In this document: positions 44,278 through 55,400 of the stretch, piece after piece
Numbering within the stretch: the stretch's first letter is position 1
Layout of the letters: each line of letters begins with the position of its first letter
From: Henricia sp. BOLD:AAB3569
Taxonomy: Eukaryota; Echinodermata; Asteroidea; Spinulosida; Echinasteridae
Direction of reading: 5' to 3'
Assembly (NCBI GenBank): GCA_037783545.1
Contig: JBBELK010000462.1
Coordinates: forward strand, 248,001-312,000
DNA: 64,000 nucleotides
Made by a program: the position numbers and the translations under genes
The notes under the pieces: generated by a model
Database searches by the model: none
Seen by the model: the letters and a program-made list of their open reading frames with translations, nothing else
Told to the model about the DNA's origin: nothing

Positions 44278-44935
44278 CCGTCATGAGGAACCGTCAGGGA
44301 CCGTCAGGAACCATCAGGAGCAGTCGGGAAGCAGTCTGGATCTGTCAGGAAGTACAGTAGTCGTGAAGCAGTCGCGAACCGTCGGGAAGCAGTCGGCGAC
44401 CCGACAACCGTCAAGAACCGTCAGTAACTGCTAGAAACCGTCAGGAAATTAATAATTGTTTTTAAAAATAAGCGCGAGTTTTATTAATTTCCAAATCAAT
44501 GTTAGGCCTAGTCTAATTTTTAGAAAGTGAAAAAATAGACATCAAAGATATTTTCTAAAACATAGAAAATCAAAGTTTCATTTTTAAAGTTGAATTCATT
44601 TATATTTTTTATTAAAAACTAAATTAAAAACTAAATGTACTGTAGTTTAATTTTTAACTCTGAAATCAAAAAGTAACTGAGTAGGTACATGTACCGGTAT
44701 AGGCCCCTAAGGCATGTAATGGTTAGTTTTTAAAGTTTAATTTAAAAAGGTTAAATTAACAGAAAAATAATTTTATAAAAAAGAGTTTAAATATTAAAAA
44801 AATTTCTTAATTTTTCTTGACGGTTCCTGACAACTTCTTGACGCTTTCTGATAGTTCCTGACGGTTTTTGATTGTTTCCTGACGGATTCTGACGGTTCCC
44901 GACGGCTTCTGACGGCTCCTGACGGTCCGAAATAT
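44278..44935. mobile_element. Element with terminal arrays of an 11-bp repeat in inverted orientation
   Basis: The left array (44278-44448) repeats GGAACCGTCAGG-like units of 11 bp with variants. The right array (44816-44932) repeats the complement, CCTGACGGTTC. The two arrays can fold on each other. The interior is AT-rich and non-coding. This is a foldback layout whose inverted ends are tandem repeats. Confidence 0.72.
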
Positions 44936-45319
44936 TGCATATGATTGCACGCTAGGCGGCCGGCCAGAAACCAATTGGATCATCACGCGCACGCCCTCTT
45001 TCTTCGCTCGCTTCACACACTGCCTGGGCCGGCAGCAGTTTCACACACTTTTGTATGGAGGCGGGCGTGACAAAAACACACAATTTTCATGGAAATGCAA
45101 CATTTGCGACGGAAATGTCAATGGACATGATGGAAAAAGTATTTCCAAATCATCCAAGCTATCGATTCCAATTAATATTTTCCTTAAATTCCGGTTGTGA
45201 CAAAAACAAATACCTCATGAAGTGCCCACGTGACGTGGTCATCTGGGCGTCTGAATGTGGGGGTCGGAAAGGGTCATTTTGGTCCGACGTGGTTTTAAAA
45301 CCGTACCCCCAGGCTACTT

Positions 45320-46195
45320 CCAAATACTAAAAGCCACCCAGACCAAACTGGGTGGCTTTCAAGAACAGCACTTTTTTTTCCCCATCAAAATCGTTGCTCA
45401 AAATGGAATCTTTAGACAAGTCATTTTACAGGAAATTGCTATTTTTGGTAAAATCAAAATCTCTACACGTTCTACATACCTCCCTGGCCATAATTTTCTC
45501 AAAACTTACGTACACACCTCCGTTTGTAACAATTTGACGATCGAATTCAACTTCATAAAATTAAACTCGTGCTGACTCGTGGCATCGTTATTTTCAGAGC
45601 AATGGCGCTCGCCTCTAACTGTTTTAAGCACCAGACCAGTTCAATCCAGCACGTACCATTTTTTGACGAGGGGCGATTTGTTTTAGTGTGCCACTGTGTG
45701 GTCGGTGAATGAAGGATTCACGTCAAATGACTTTTCACTCGTAAAGTTGCCACGCGGGTCGCTTTGACAAAAAGCCGTTTGGTGGGAATTTGACGTGAAT
45801 CCTTCATTCACCGACCACACAGTGGCACACTAAAACAAATCCCCCCTCGTCTAAAAATGGTACGTGCTGGAACTGGTCTGGTGCTTGAAACGGTTAGAGG
45901 CGAGCGCCATTGCTCTGAAAATAACGATGCCACGAGTCAGCACGAGTTGAAGTTTATGAAGTTGAATTCGATCGTCAAATTGTTAAAAACGGAGGTGTGT
46001 ACGTAAGTTTTGAGAAAATTACGGCCAGGGAGGTATGTAGAACGTGTAGAGATTTTGATTTTACAAAAAATAGCAATTTCCTGTAAAATGACTTGTCTAA
46101 AGATTCCATTTTGAGCAACGATTTTGATGGAAAAAAAAATGCCGTTCTTGAAAGCCACCCAGTTTGGTCTGGGTGGCTTTTAGTATTTGGAAGGG
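45320..46195. repeat. ~876-bp palindrome inside the composite
   Basis: The arms (about 45320-45745 and 45775-46195) are nearly complementary from AAAGCCACCCAGACCAAACT inwards to GAATTTGACGTGA/TCACGTCAAATGA. Each arm end itself folds (AAAGCCACCCAG...CTGGGTGGCTTT). Similar short proteins from the two arms are the same sequence read from opposite strands. Confidence 0.9.
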
Positions 46196-46205
46196 TTGTC
46201 GGACG

Positions 46206-46395
46206 CTTCGCCCCATTTCCACTTCGCCCCATGTCAGTTCGCCCCATACCACATCGCCCCATTACCACTTCGCCCCATTTCCACTTCGCCCCATCGCCAC
46301 TTCGCCCCGTTACCACTTCGCCCCATTGCCACTTCGCCCCATCGCCATTTCGCCCCATCGCCACTTCGCCCCATTGCCACTTCGCCCCACCTATG
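46206..46395 (+). repeat. 16-bp minisatellite CGCCCCATnnCCACTT, forward
   Basis: About 12 units with a two-base variable position (TG, CG, TA, TT). A 16-bp unit reads through all three frames, producing apparent His/Pro-rich proteins that are artefacts. Confidence 0.92.
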
Positions 46396-46604
46396 CTATT
46401 TAGCCGGCAGTCAGTTAAAAAAAGAGGAAAAGAGTAGGCCTAATTAACTTACAATGCGCCACTGGTTTTATAAATTGATGTGTAAAAAAACACGTCTGTA
46501 ATTGATCACGTTCAAATGACGTCACTTTCTACAAATTGCCACGTGCATCATGATTTTGAGCGTATTTTGTGTGTGTCGCGCATCGGTTGCGCCGTATTTC
46601 AAAC

Positions 46605-46813
46605 AAATTTCGAGCAACGCGCGCGTTTAGAACATGTTCCAGCGTGTGCGTGCGCGTACTTTATGGCGTTTATTACGCAGTAGCATTTTTTCCTACGAAG
46701 ATAGCGTCTGTGAACGTGATCAATGACGCCATCTTCTTAGGAAAAATGCTACATTCGCGCACGCACACGCTGGAAACATGTTCCAAACACTCGCGCGTGT
46801 TGCTCGAAAATTG
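46605..46813. repeat. ~209-bp hairpin between the mirrored minisatellites
   Basis: TTTCGAGCAACGCGCGCGTT at the left and CTCGCGCGTGTTGCTCGAAA at the right are inverted, with further matches (GAACATGTTCCAGCGTGTGC, GTAGCATTTTTCCTA). The centre is near 46710. It is CpG-rich. Confidence 0.85.
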
Positions 46814-47421
46814 TATGCAACTTAATTGTGTTTTATAAATAATAGCAGATATTTGTAAAATACACAAATTGGCAAATTTTTATCCTAAACAGCTTTATGA
46901 AATTGGCCAGCTGGCCCAAAGGTCAATAGGTCCAACAAGATTTAATTTTCATCCAATTCGTTTTAAGCCGAATTTGAGTGCAGTTAATTAAAGCAAGAAT
47001 TAAAATTGACATGTTTTTATTTTGTTTTGTTTTGTTTAGTTTGCAAGCAATCGAAAAATAAAAATCTGAAATCCAATTTTAATCCGCTTTTTTTGCCCCC
47101 GTTTTCTAAACGTCCTGTAGGCCTATAGTGTTGTTAAAAAGTCATTCAGGAAAGAAAAAAACAGGAAATCAAAATACCATCTTCGCCAGTTGAAATGTTC
47201 TCACTGCCAAATTCATATTTACACTGGGGTGATAATATAGACTAAAGGAAAACAGTTTGCTAAAAGCTGTGAGAACTTGCCCTGACTGAATCATTCAAAA
47301 AGTGGACGCTAACAAATGAGACCTCACTTTCAAATGAGACCACAACGAAAAAATCCACGTACGGTTAGTTATTAGACTCTTTTCCCCTTTTTTTTTACTG
47401 ACTGCCGGCAAAATAGCATAG

Positions 47422-47660
47422 GTGGGGCGAAATGGTAATGGGGCGAAGTGGCGATGGGGCGAAGTGGCGATGGGGCGAAGTGGCGATGGGGCGATGTGGT
47501 AATGGGGCGAAGTGGCAATGGGGCGAAGTGGTAATGGGGCGAAGTGGCAATGGGGCGAAGTGGTAATGGGGCGAAGTGGCAATGGGGCGAAGTGGTAATG
47601 GGGCGATGTGGTATGGGGCGAACTGACATGGGGCGAAGTGGAAATGGGGCGAAGCGTCCG
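47422..47660 (-). repeat. 16-bp minisatellite, mirror copy
   Basis: About 15 units of AAGTGGnnATGGGGCG, the reverse complement of the 46206 array. The flanks are mirrored too: GCCGGCA(A/G)-rich sequence on the inner side and CGTCCGACAACC on the outer side. Confidence 0.92.
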
Positions 47661-47689
47661 ACAACCTTTGGAAGTACCCCCAGGCATGA

Positions 47690-49200
47690 TGTAGCTATAT
47701 TTTTTTTAAAATATAGACAAACTATACAGCATTGGAAAGGTCTTTTCAAGAGAAATGCAACGGTGAAGAGCAAATTAAAATTGGACCAATATTAATGAAG
47801 ATATGCCTCTTAAAGGGATGCTATATACCATAACTCTTCTGCCGCATATTTAGTGAAAAGGTCTAATTTTATACTTGTGTAAATCATTACCTCATATTTC
47901 TCACATACAGTCACCATGATTGCAATTATTGTATATTAAATTAATCACCTTGGTGTGAGCAACACATTAATACTAGTGAGAACAGTATTAAAATTGGTGC
48001 TTCCTAACAGAAGTTATGCCATGTGAAACACACCCCACTTATACAAATCAAAAGTTCTGTTCAAGATGAAAACGTATATTTGCATTTAGAAGTTAGGCAT
48101 ATGTACTTTCATACTTTTCTTTAAATACTTTTCTTCTCATCTAATTAAGTTACTAGGTTAATTGGACAAGAATGCTGATCCTGTACAGCATTGCTGTGTT
48201 AGTGTTCCTCCTCCACAACTAAATCCCCTGCCTGAAGGTCCTCCTGCAGCTGATAGGCCCTACTACTCAAAATAAGTTCAACATGCGCCACGCCCACTCA
48301 GTCAGTCAAGGAGTCATCGCACCAAAATCACACACGAGGCGCGCGCGGGCGGCCCAGACACACTTGCTTCTGCCCCTTTGCGGGGCTATGCGACATGGAT
48401 TTACACCTGAAAGTGATGTGAATTAGGCACAAAAAAGTTCAAAGAATTTATTTATATGTGAAATTTGAATGTTCCCCCGACAAATTTCCTGGTTAAACAG
48501 CTTTAAATAAGAAAATAGCAACCTCATTTTCATTAAGTGTCAAAAACGGCTCATTTCCAACTTAAAATTTTCCAAATTTCCACTGAAATTTCACTTACGA
48601 TATATAGTGGTGTTTGCAGATTACAATGATACATCACACATGGTTATTAGATGCCTCAAGAGGGCGCTTTGACATAAAAATGACCCGAGAGTAGAACACG
48701 TTCCGGGGTCACATTTTCCAAAATGGCGACTTCCATCGCATCACCACGGATAGTTGGTGTTCTCAAAACGGGCGTGAAATCAAAGGTTTGGTGCCACAAA
48801 TGCGAGTAAATCGACCAGAATTACAAAATATAGATATTTGGAGGTAATATTTGTGACTTTTGTGGAAAAATGATAAGGAGTATTTACACACTGCTTCAAT
48901 AAATTTTCCCGAATTTGTGTGGTGGCAGGATAGGAAATGTCTTAAACGCGAACCCGTTGCGATCGCTACATGATGCAGGATCGATCGCACTTTAAATTTC
49001 CTGCTTTCGTGCCGCACGAAACCATGGCTTGGAATTTTGTAATGAATTATATATACTCACCGAAGCACACTACGGCGACCACTCCACATGCCAAACCCAC
49101 ATTCCAGCACTATCCGGCATCAAGTCACAACATGTTTTTCACACCAAAAAAACTCAATTGATTTCTTGATGTAAAGAGTCAATCATGTCATGTCAATCAA
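47690..49200. other. Intergenic stretch, no supported gene
   Basis: AT-rich with a CpG-richer patch near 48290-48370. A CCAAAATGGCGAC word at 48719-48731 starts a short plus-strand frame (see findings). No terminal repeats were recognised. Confidence 0.4.
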
Positions 49201-49500
49201 TAATAATCGGACTATAGCATTATTGTTGGTACCCGGTTTCCTAAACGAATGAAATTTTCGTTTGTACACCAGCGATTTTGGACATAGAATGGTTTCCAAT
49301 CCTGCTAGATAACGAGAGAAAAAAATCGCCTTCTAGCATAGCCCCTGTACAGCCAGTTAAGTTAGGATCGGAAAACCAATCTATTTCGGACAATTTTTAC
49401 ATCGGTCTATAGAGGGCGCACTATCCATGCCTTGGACTAAACTGGTTTCCGGACCACGTTAGTCTGGTTCCCGGACCAAAATATTCGACCACTAATCACT
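49200..49500. repeat. Spacer with GGTTTCC/CGGACC words
   Basis: Contains AAACTGGTTTCCGGACC and GTCTGGTTCCCGGACC, which resemble the TAGACTGGTTCCCG tags further right. No gene was seen. Confidence 0.4.
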
Positions 49501-49510
49501 ATACTGATTT

Positions 49511-49835
49511 TCTTCTTCTTCTTCTTCTTCTTCCATTTAAGTGCTAACTTCAAAGTTGAAGACTACAGCACTTGTTGAGGTGTGTGGTGCGAGAAGATAC
49601 CTATATAATACTTAGTTACAACTTTCTTCAACGTTTCAATTGATAATGCCCGGACAACAGATTCTGGCAAAGTGTTCCAATCTCTTATTGTCCGTGGGAA
49701 GAATGTCATTTTATGGTAGTCCCGGAGTGACTGAGGAATAGCATATGCCAAAGAATTTTCAGTACGAGTAGGATGGCCATAATTTTTGGAGGTCAAGTAC
49801 TTTTTTGCATCAACTACCGGTGCAGCAAGACGATT
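49511..49835 (-). pseudogene. LINE, 3' part: reverse transcriptase ORF C-terminus and (GAA)n tail
   Basis: This is the 3' end of the LINE whose 5' part is at 55441-56840. On the minus strand the frame reads AAPVVDAKKYL, then FFPRTIRDWNTLPESVV, the conserved C-terminal block of CR1/jockey-type ORF2 proteins, with a stop at 49563. A (GAA)n microsatellite (49511-49534) forms the tail. Removing the 5597-bp insertion and one 8-bp duplication joins YKIHNRL directly to AAPVVD in frame, which shows that the two parts were one element. As it stands the copy is dead. Confidence 0.88.
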
Positions 49836-49876
49836 ATGGCGTGTGGAACGTTGCACTATTCGATAATGCACAAATA

Positions 49877-50140
49877 TATGTGCGATGTTTGACATATATG
49901 TGCGATGTTTGACATATATGTGCGATGTTTGACATATATGTGCGATGTTTGATATATATGTGCGATGTTTTTTCATATGTATGCGATGTTTAAAATATAT
50001 GTGCAATAATTTGACATATATATGCAATGTTTTTTCATATGTATGCGATGTTAAAAATATATGTGCAATAATTTGACATATATATGCAATGTTTTTTCAT
50101 ATGTATGCGATGTTAAAAATATGTGCGATATGTGCGATAT
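49877..50140. repeat. AT-rich ~20-bp minisatellite, left array
   Basis: The unit GTGCGATGTTTGACATATAT is repeated, grading into variants GTGCAATAATTTGACATATA and GCAATGTTTTTTCATATGTA. It sits directly inside the left terminal repeat. Confidence 0.92.
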
Positions 50141-50177
50141 TTCACCAGCCGGAACCTAGCACGAATTTCGGGCTGCT

Positions 50178-51205
50178 ATTTTCACGGCTTCCGGAAATGA
50201 TCGAAAGCTAGATGAAAAGTTAGGCATAGATGCTGCGCTTTTCAAATGATTTTGTACCATCGTAAAAAGGAAAAATTGCACAATTGTTTTCTTCTAATCT
50301 GTAAAGAATATCCTCAAGTTTATTTTATAAGCGCCCCGAAAGATTTGGTCAGGATAAACCTCAACCCAATTAAATTTATGATTCGCGAGGGTTGCCAATC
50401 GGCGCCCCTTGCACACAGTTTTTATTAACCCAGTTAGCTATTCATTGTACAGTGGGCTATGATTCGCGAGGGGTGCCAATCAGGGCCCCTTACATGCACA
50501 CACTTGTAGTTTTTATAAACCAAGTTCGCTATTTATTGTACAGTTGGATATGATTTGCGAGGGGTGCCAGGGGTAAATTCGCGAGGGGTAATTTTTAAAA
50601 CCCAGTTTCTAAATTACAACATAGAAATATTGTAAAAAGCATTGTTTCTGGTATGATTTTCTGATAATTAAGATAATCTCCTTACAATCTAAGAACATTT
50701 GTCGTCTTAAGAAGAAAAACGTGTGAATTTGACTTTTTGTAATAGAAAATGGGAGTTTTAGAGCAAGAAGGAAATAAGTAAAGATTATCACCCATCAAAA
50801 ATAGAGATAATTGTCTTCGTTGTTGTGATTTCTGCGTTTTGCGTTTTTGTTCGTTCATCTGGCGTTTTATAAATTAAAAGACAACCCCGCAATTACCCGT
50901 GCAAAAATGGTATATCATGGTTTCCAATAAAGACAAAATGTTTCCGATCGTGTAACATACACCGTGGAGAATTTGTGCCTATTTTTTGATCTATCCTTTT
51001 AAAAATGTAATTGGGCTGAGGTTTTAATTCCCCTGACCAAATCTTTCGGGGCGCTTATAAAATAAACTTGAGGATATGTTCTCACTGATTAAAAGGGAAA
51101 AAAATGGGGAATTTTTCCCTTTAACGATGGTGACAAAATCATTGAAAAAGCGCGGCATATGTGTGTAAAATTGTGCTTCCTTCCGGAAGCCGTAAAAATA
51201 ACAAT
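50178..51205. mobile_element. Foldback element copy 1, ~1.03 kb
   Basis: Arms of about 200 bp are inverted: TTTTCACGGCTTCCGGAAAT near 50178 against GGAAGCCGTAAAAATAAC near 51183, with matches through CGATGGT, AAACTTGAGGATAT and GGGGCGCTTATAAAATAAAC. The interior has about three diverged tandem copies of ATGATTCGCGAGGGGTGCCA. Confidence 0.82.
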
Positions 51206-51237
51206 ATGTACAGCCATAGTTGGGGTCGCCTTTAATT

Positions 51238-51300
51238 AGACTGGTTTCCGTCCCAATATATTACGTCTGGATACTTCGTAGGGAACGGGAACCAGTCTAG
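51238..51300. mobile_element. Small 63-bp palindromic element
   Basis: TAGACTGGTTTCCGTCCC at the left and GGAACGGGAACCAGTCTA at the right are inverted. A twin lies at about 53610-53672. Confidence 0.75.
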
Positions 51301-51407
51301 CCTTTAATATGTGTGCGGTGTTCTAGACTGGTTCTCGTCCACATATTCCACACAGGAGACGTGATATGTGGACTATGGCGTGTGATACGTTGCAATATTC
51401 GATAATG

Positions 51408-51722
51408 CACAAATATATGTGCGATGTTTGACATATATGTGCGATGTTTGATATATATGTGCGATGTTTTTTCATATGTATGCGATGTTGAAAATATATG
51501 TGCAATAATTTGACATATATATGCGCAATAATTTGACATATATATGCAATGTTTTTTCATATGTATGCGATGTTAAAAATATATGTGCAATAATTTGACA
51601 TATATATGCAATGTTTTTTTCATATGTATGCGATGTTAACAAAATATGTGCAATAACTTGACATATAGGCCTATATGCAATGTTTTTTCATATGTATGCG
51701 ATGTTTAAAATATATGTGCGAT
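51408..51722. repeat. AT-rich ~20-bp minisatellite, middle array
   Basis: The same unit and variants as 49877-50140, again just inside a copy of the terminal repeat (51387). One unit is broken by a GGCCTA insert near 51668. Confidence 0.92.
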
Positions 51723-51793
51723 ATTTCACCAGCCGGAACCTAGCACGAAATTCGGGCCGGAGTTGGGAATTTCGGCTGGCAGGATTTTGTACA

Positions 51794-53580
51794 AATTGCT
51801 ATTTTCACGGCTTCCGGAAATGATCGAAAGCTAGATGAAAAGTTAGGCATAGATGCTGCGCTTTTCAAATGATTTTGTACCATCGTAAAAAGGAAAAATT
51901 GCACAATTGTTTTCTTCTAATCTGTAAAGATAAGCGCCCCAAAAGATTTGGTCAGGATAAACCTCAACCCAATTAAATTTATGATTCGCGAGGGGTGCCA
52001 ATCGGCGCCCCTTGCACACAGTTTTTATAAACCCAGTTCATTCATTCATTCATTCATTCATTCATTGATCGGTTTATTTAAAATTGACCAAATAAAAAAT
52101 CAAAGACTAAAAACATTTGGTTTACAATATAGAAAAAAAACACACATTAAAATTAAACTGAGAAACAAATTGAAGCACAAAAAAGCACACAACAAAGATG
52201 AGCATTGTCACTCGACGTTACAAAACAGAGAACAACCAGATGAAAAAAAAACAGACAACCTATGAGTTAAGTAAATCATTATTAAGTAATTGCACAAAGT
52301 AAGGTATATGGGGACTGACTGAACCTCTGAGTTCTTGCTCGAGGAATATCAATTTGATTGCCATTCCTGAGACTACGACCTGATGTAAATTGTCGTGTTT
52401 GGGGCAAGAAATGGCGATGTCTAGGAGAAGTAAACAATGATTTGGCAAAACGAGTTGCTAGCATGGTGCGTCTAATCGACAATCCGAAATATTAAATTTT
52501 TCCAGAAGGTTATTATAAGATAATGCAGTTGGGTAATCAATTATACGAAGCGCCCTCTTTTGTACTCGTTCAATACTATGAGCCTGGGTTGCAGTAATGC
52601 CTGACGTCCACACAACTGCCCCAAACTCAAGTGTTGAAAGGATATATGTCTTATAGATTGAGACAAGATCTTCAACTTTAACCCCATTTTTGCTAAGTTT
52701 ACTCAAAATATAAAGTCGCCTCGAGGCATTACTAATCACACGTTGTACCTGTTGGTCCCACTTGAGGTCATTTTGGATAATGATTCCGAGTAGTTTGATC
52801 GACGAAACCACCTCATAAACCCAGTTCGCTATTCATTGTACAGTGGGCTATGATTCGCGAGGGGTGCCAATCGGGGCCCTTATATGCACACACTTGTAGT
52901 TTTTATAAACCAAGTTCGCTATTCATTGTACAGTTGGAGATGATTCGCGAGGGGTGCCAGGGGTAAATTCGCGAGGGGTAATTTTTAAAACCCAGTTTCT
53001 AATTTACAACATATAGAAATATTGTAAAAAGCATTATTTCTGGTGTGATTTTCTGATAATTAAGATAATCTCCTTACAATCTAAGAACATTTGTCATCTT
53101 AAGAAGAAAATTAAATAAAGAATTAAATAAAGATTATCACCCATCAAAAATAGAGATAATTGTCTTCGTTGTTGCGATTTGTGCGTTTTGCGTTTTTGTT
53201 CGTTCATCTGGCGTTTTAGAAAATCTGTTAAAAGACAACCCCGCAATTACCCGTGCAAAAATGGTATATCATGGTTTCCAATAAAGACAAAATGTTTCCG
53301 ATCGTGTAACATACACCGTGGAGAATTTGTGCCTATTTTTCGATCTATCATTTAAAAAATGTAATTTGGCTGAGGTTTTCCCCTGACCAAATCTTTCCGG
53401 GCGCTTATAAAATAAACTTGAGGATGTTCTCACTGATTAAAAGGGAAAAAATGGGGAAATTTTCCCTTTAACGATGGTACAAAATCATTAAAAAAAAGCG
53501 CGGCATATGTGTGTAAAATTGTGCCTAACTTTCCATCTAGCTTTCGAGCATTTCCGGAAGCCGTAAAAATAACAATATGT
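51794..53580. mobile_element. Foldback element copy 2, interrupted by a LINE
   Basis: This aligns with 50178-51205 along its whole length once the 775-bp LINE at 52040-52814 is set aside. It differs by small indels (for example about 28 bp missing near 51930 compared with copy 1). The two copies plus adjoining arrays form a tandem duplication of about 1.5 kb. Confidence 0.85.
52040..52814 (-). pseudogene. 5'-truncated L2/CR1-like LINE with 13-bp target duplication
   Basis: ATAAACCCAGTTC at 52027-52039 and 52815-52827 is the target duplication; copy 1 of the host foldback (about 50424-50436) shows the empty site. On the minus strand a frame from 52811 reads SIKLLGIIIQNDLKWDQQV and FGAVVWTSG...QKRALRIIDY, the region just after the catalytic core of L2/CR1 reverse transcriptases. 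It is frameshifted near 52480, after which RSLRNGNQIDIPRARTQRF continues in another frame to the ORF end. The 3' tail is (TGAA)n (52040-52066), as in L2 elements. It is inactive. Confidence 0.9.
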
Positions 53581-53754
53581 ACAGCCATAGTTGGGGTCGC
53601 CTTTAATTAGACTGGTTTCCGTCCCAATATTTTACGTCTGGATACTTCGTAGGGAACGGTAACCAGTCTAGCCTTTAATACGTGTGCGGAGTTCTAGACT
53701 GGTTCCCGTCCACATATTCCACACAGGAGACGTGATATGTGGGCATGATCTTTC

Positions 53755-54775
53755 AATATGCGCGATGATAACCGTTTCTCCTTTGTTTATGCGTGACATA
53801 ATTGAATAAACCATACCACACCATAGGCTACGCGACGGATGAAGGTCAGAAATAAAGGTTATGGGGCCCGCAAGGGTGACTCGCCGTTAAAGGAGCGTTT
53901 TCAGTGAAAACATGTGTTTGGTTTGTCTGTTTTAACTTAGCAAGTACAATACCTCCCAAAAATAATACCGACGGGGAATTGTTTTTAATGCAATCCCCAG
54001 TTTGGATGTGGAAGCAAAAAGGTGAGTTACTGCACTGTTCTATGGAACCAGATAAATTATTTTGCAAAACATCGGTCTATTAAATTTCCGGCGAAAATAT
54101 ATACGGATTGAGAACGTGAAATTTCTGTATGGTAACGAGAACAATTTGACAGACAATAAGATATCAAAATCTCAACTTCCATGGGAAAAATGGGTGGGTC
54201 AAAAATTTGATCTGGCGCTCCTTTAAAGGAGCGTGTCCAGATCACACCACCTCCCCCCCCCCCCCCCCCCCCCAATAGGGGTTGAAATGTTGATACCATA
54301 TAATTTTTTATATTTTTCTCATGACCATTCTGAAATTTCGCGTTCTCAATCCGTATATATTGCCGGAAAAAGACCGATGTTTTGCACAATAATTTATCTG
54401 GTTCTTTAGAAAAGTGCAGTAATTAACCTTTTTTTCTTCCACATCCACAACTAGGTCTGTAGCTAGTACCATGAGCAATTTCATAAAGCTTCCACATCCA
54501 AACTGGGGATTGCATTGAATTTTTTTCCTCGTCGATATTATTTTTGGGAGCTATTTTCATTGCTAAGTTAAAACAGACAAACAAAACCCATTTTTTACTG
54601 AACACGCTCCTAAATTTAACGGCGAGTCACCCTTGCAGGCCCCATAACCTTTATTCCTGACCTTCATCCGTCGCCTAGCCTATGGTGTGGTACGGTTTAT
54701 TCAGAGACGTACTAGAGATAAATGTTTCTCTTTACGTCTCTGAATAAACAAAGAAGAAACGGTTATCATCGCGCA
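53755..54775. mobile_element. ~1.02-kb near-palindrome
   Basis: The arms of roughly 480 and 540 bp match from the outside (GATGATAACCGTTTCT against GAAACGGTTATCATCGC) through ACCATACCACACCATAGGC, GGTGACTCGCCGTTAAA and AAATTTGATCTGG. The centre is GCTCCTTTAAAGGAGC at about 54221-54236. The inner parts are members of the dispersed repeat family at 21023 and 62137, so the element looks like two such repeats joined head to head. A poly-C run of 21 (54253-54273) is private to the right arm. Confidence 0.88.
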
Positions 54776-54885
54776 CGTGTTTCTCATCACGTGATACACA
54801 TCACGTGATTAATAGCTGGGTGCTACCTAGTCTGGTACTCGGACCAATTTTTTTTGACTAGACTGAATTATTCAGTCGTTGTATG

Positions 54886-54965
54886 TGGAATATGTGGACC
54901 GGGAACCAGTCTAGCACGTACATTGAAAGATCTAGACTGGTTCCCGTCCACATATTCCACACAGG
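54886..54965. mobile_element. Small palindrome of the TAGACTGGTTCCCG tag
   Basis: TGTGGAATATGTGGACCGGG followed by AACCAGTCTA is mirrored by TAGACTGGTTCCCGTCCACA then TATTCCACA. A second tag copy follows at about 54968-54998. Confidence 0.8.
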
Positions 54966-55094
54966 AGAATAGACTGGTTCCCGTCCACATATTCCACACT
55001 TTCGCAATAAGCGAACCAATCTATAGGGATCGGGAACCAATCTATGAAAGATCATACCCAAATATCACGAACACCGCGACCCCACACATTGAAA

Positions 55095-55400
55095 TATCCC
55101 ATTGCATACAAATTATTGCACATATATTTTTAACATCGCATACATATGAAAAAACATTGCATATATATGTCAAACTATTGCACATATATTTTTAACATCG
55201 CATACATATGTCAAATTATTGCACATATATTTTCAACATCGCATACATATGAAAAAAACATCGCACATATATGTCAAAAACATCGCACATATATGTCAAA
55301 CATCGCACATATATGTCAAACATCGCACATATATGTCAAACATCGCACATATATATCAAACATCGCACATATATATCAAACATCGCACATATATTTGTGC
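55095..55400. repeat. AT-rich ~20-bp minisatellite, right array (inverted)
   Basis: ATATATGTCAAACATCGCAC units with variants, in the opposite orientation to the left and middle arrays, directly inside the right terminal repeat. Confidence 0.92.

Larger units (their letters stand above)
45315..47673. mobile_element. 2.36-kb composite foldback element with mirrored minisatellites
   Basis: Direct repeats GTACCCCCAGGC at 45303-45314 and 47674-47685 bracket it, and the outer words CTTCCAAA/TTTGGAAG are inverted. Inside are a ~400-bp-armed palindrome (45320-46195), a 16-bp minisatellite (46206-46395), a hairpin (46605-46813) and the same minisatellite in reverse (47422-47660). A 9-12-bp duplication with complex long ends would suit a Mutator-like non-autonomous element, but this is inference; no transposase is present. 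Confidence 0.65.

Noticed and set aside
45055..46158. A pair of conserved genes in opposite orientation
   Set aside because: The similar proteins come from the two arms of one palindrome (45320-46195).
46093..47773. Several overlapping His/Pro-rich open frames
   Set aside because: The 16-bp minisatellite is not a multiple of three and is stop-free in several frames; the proteins are the same repeat read in different phases.
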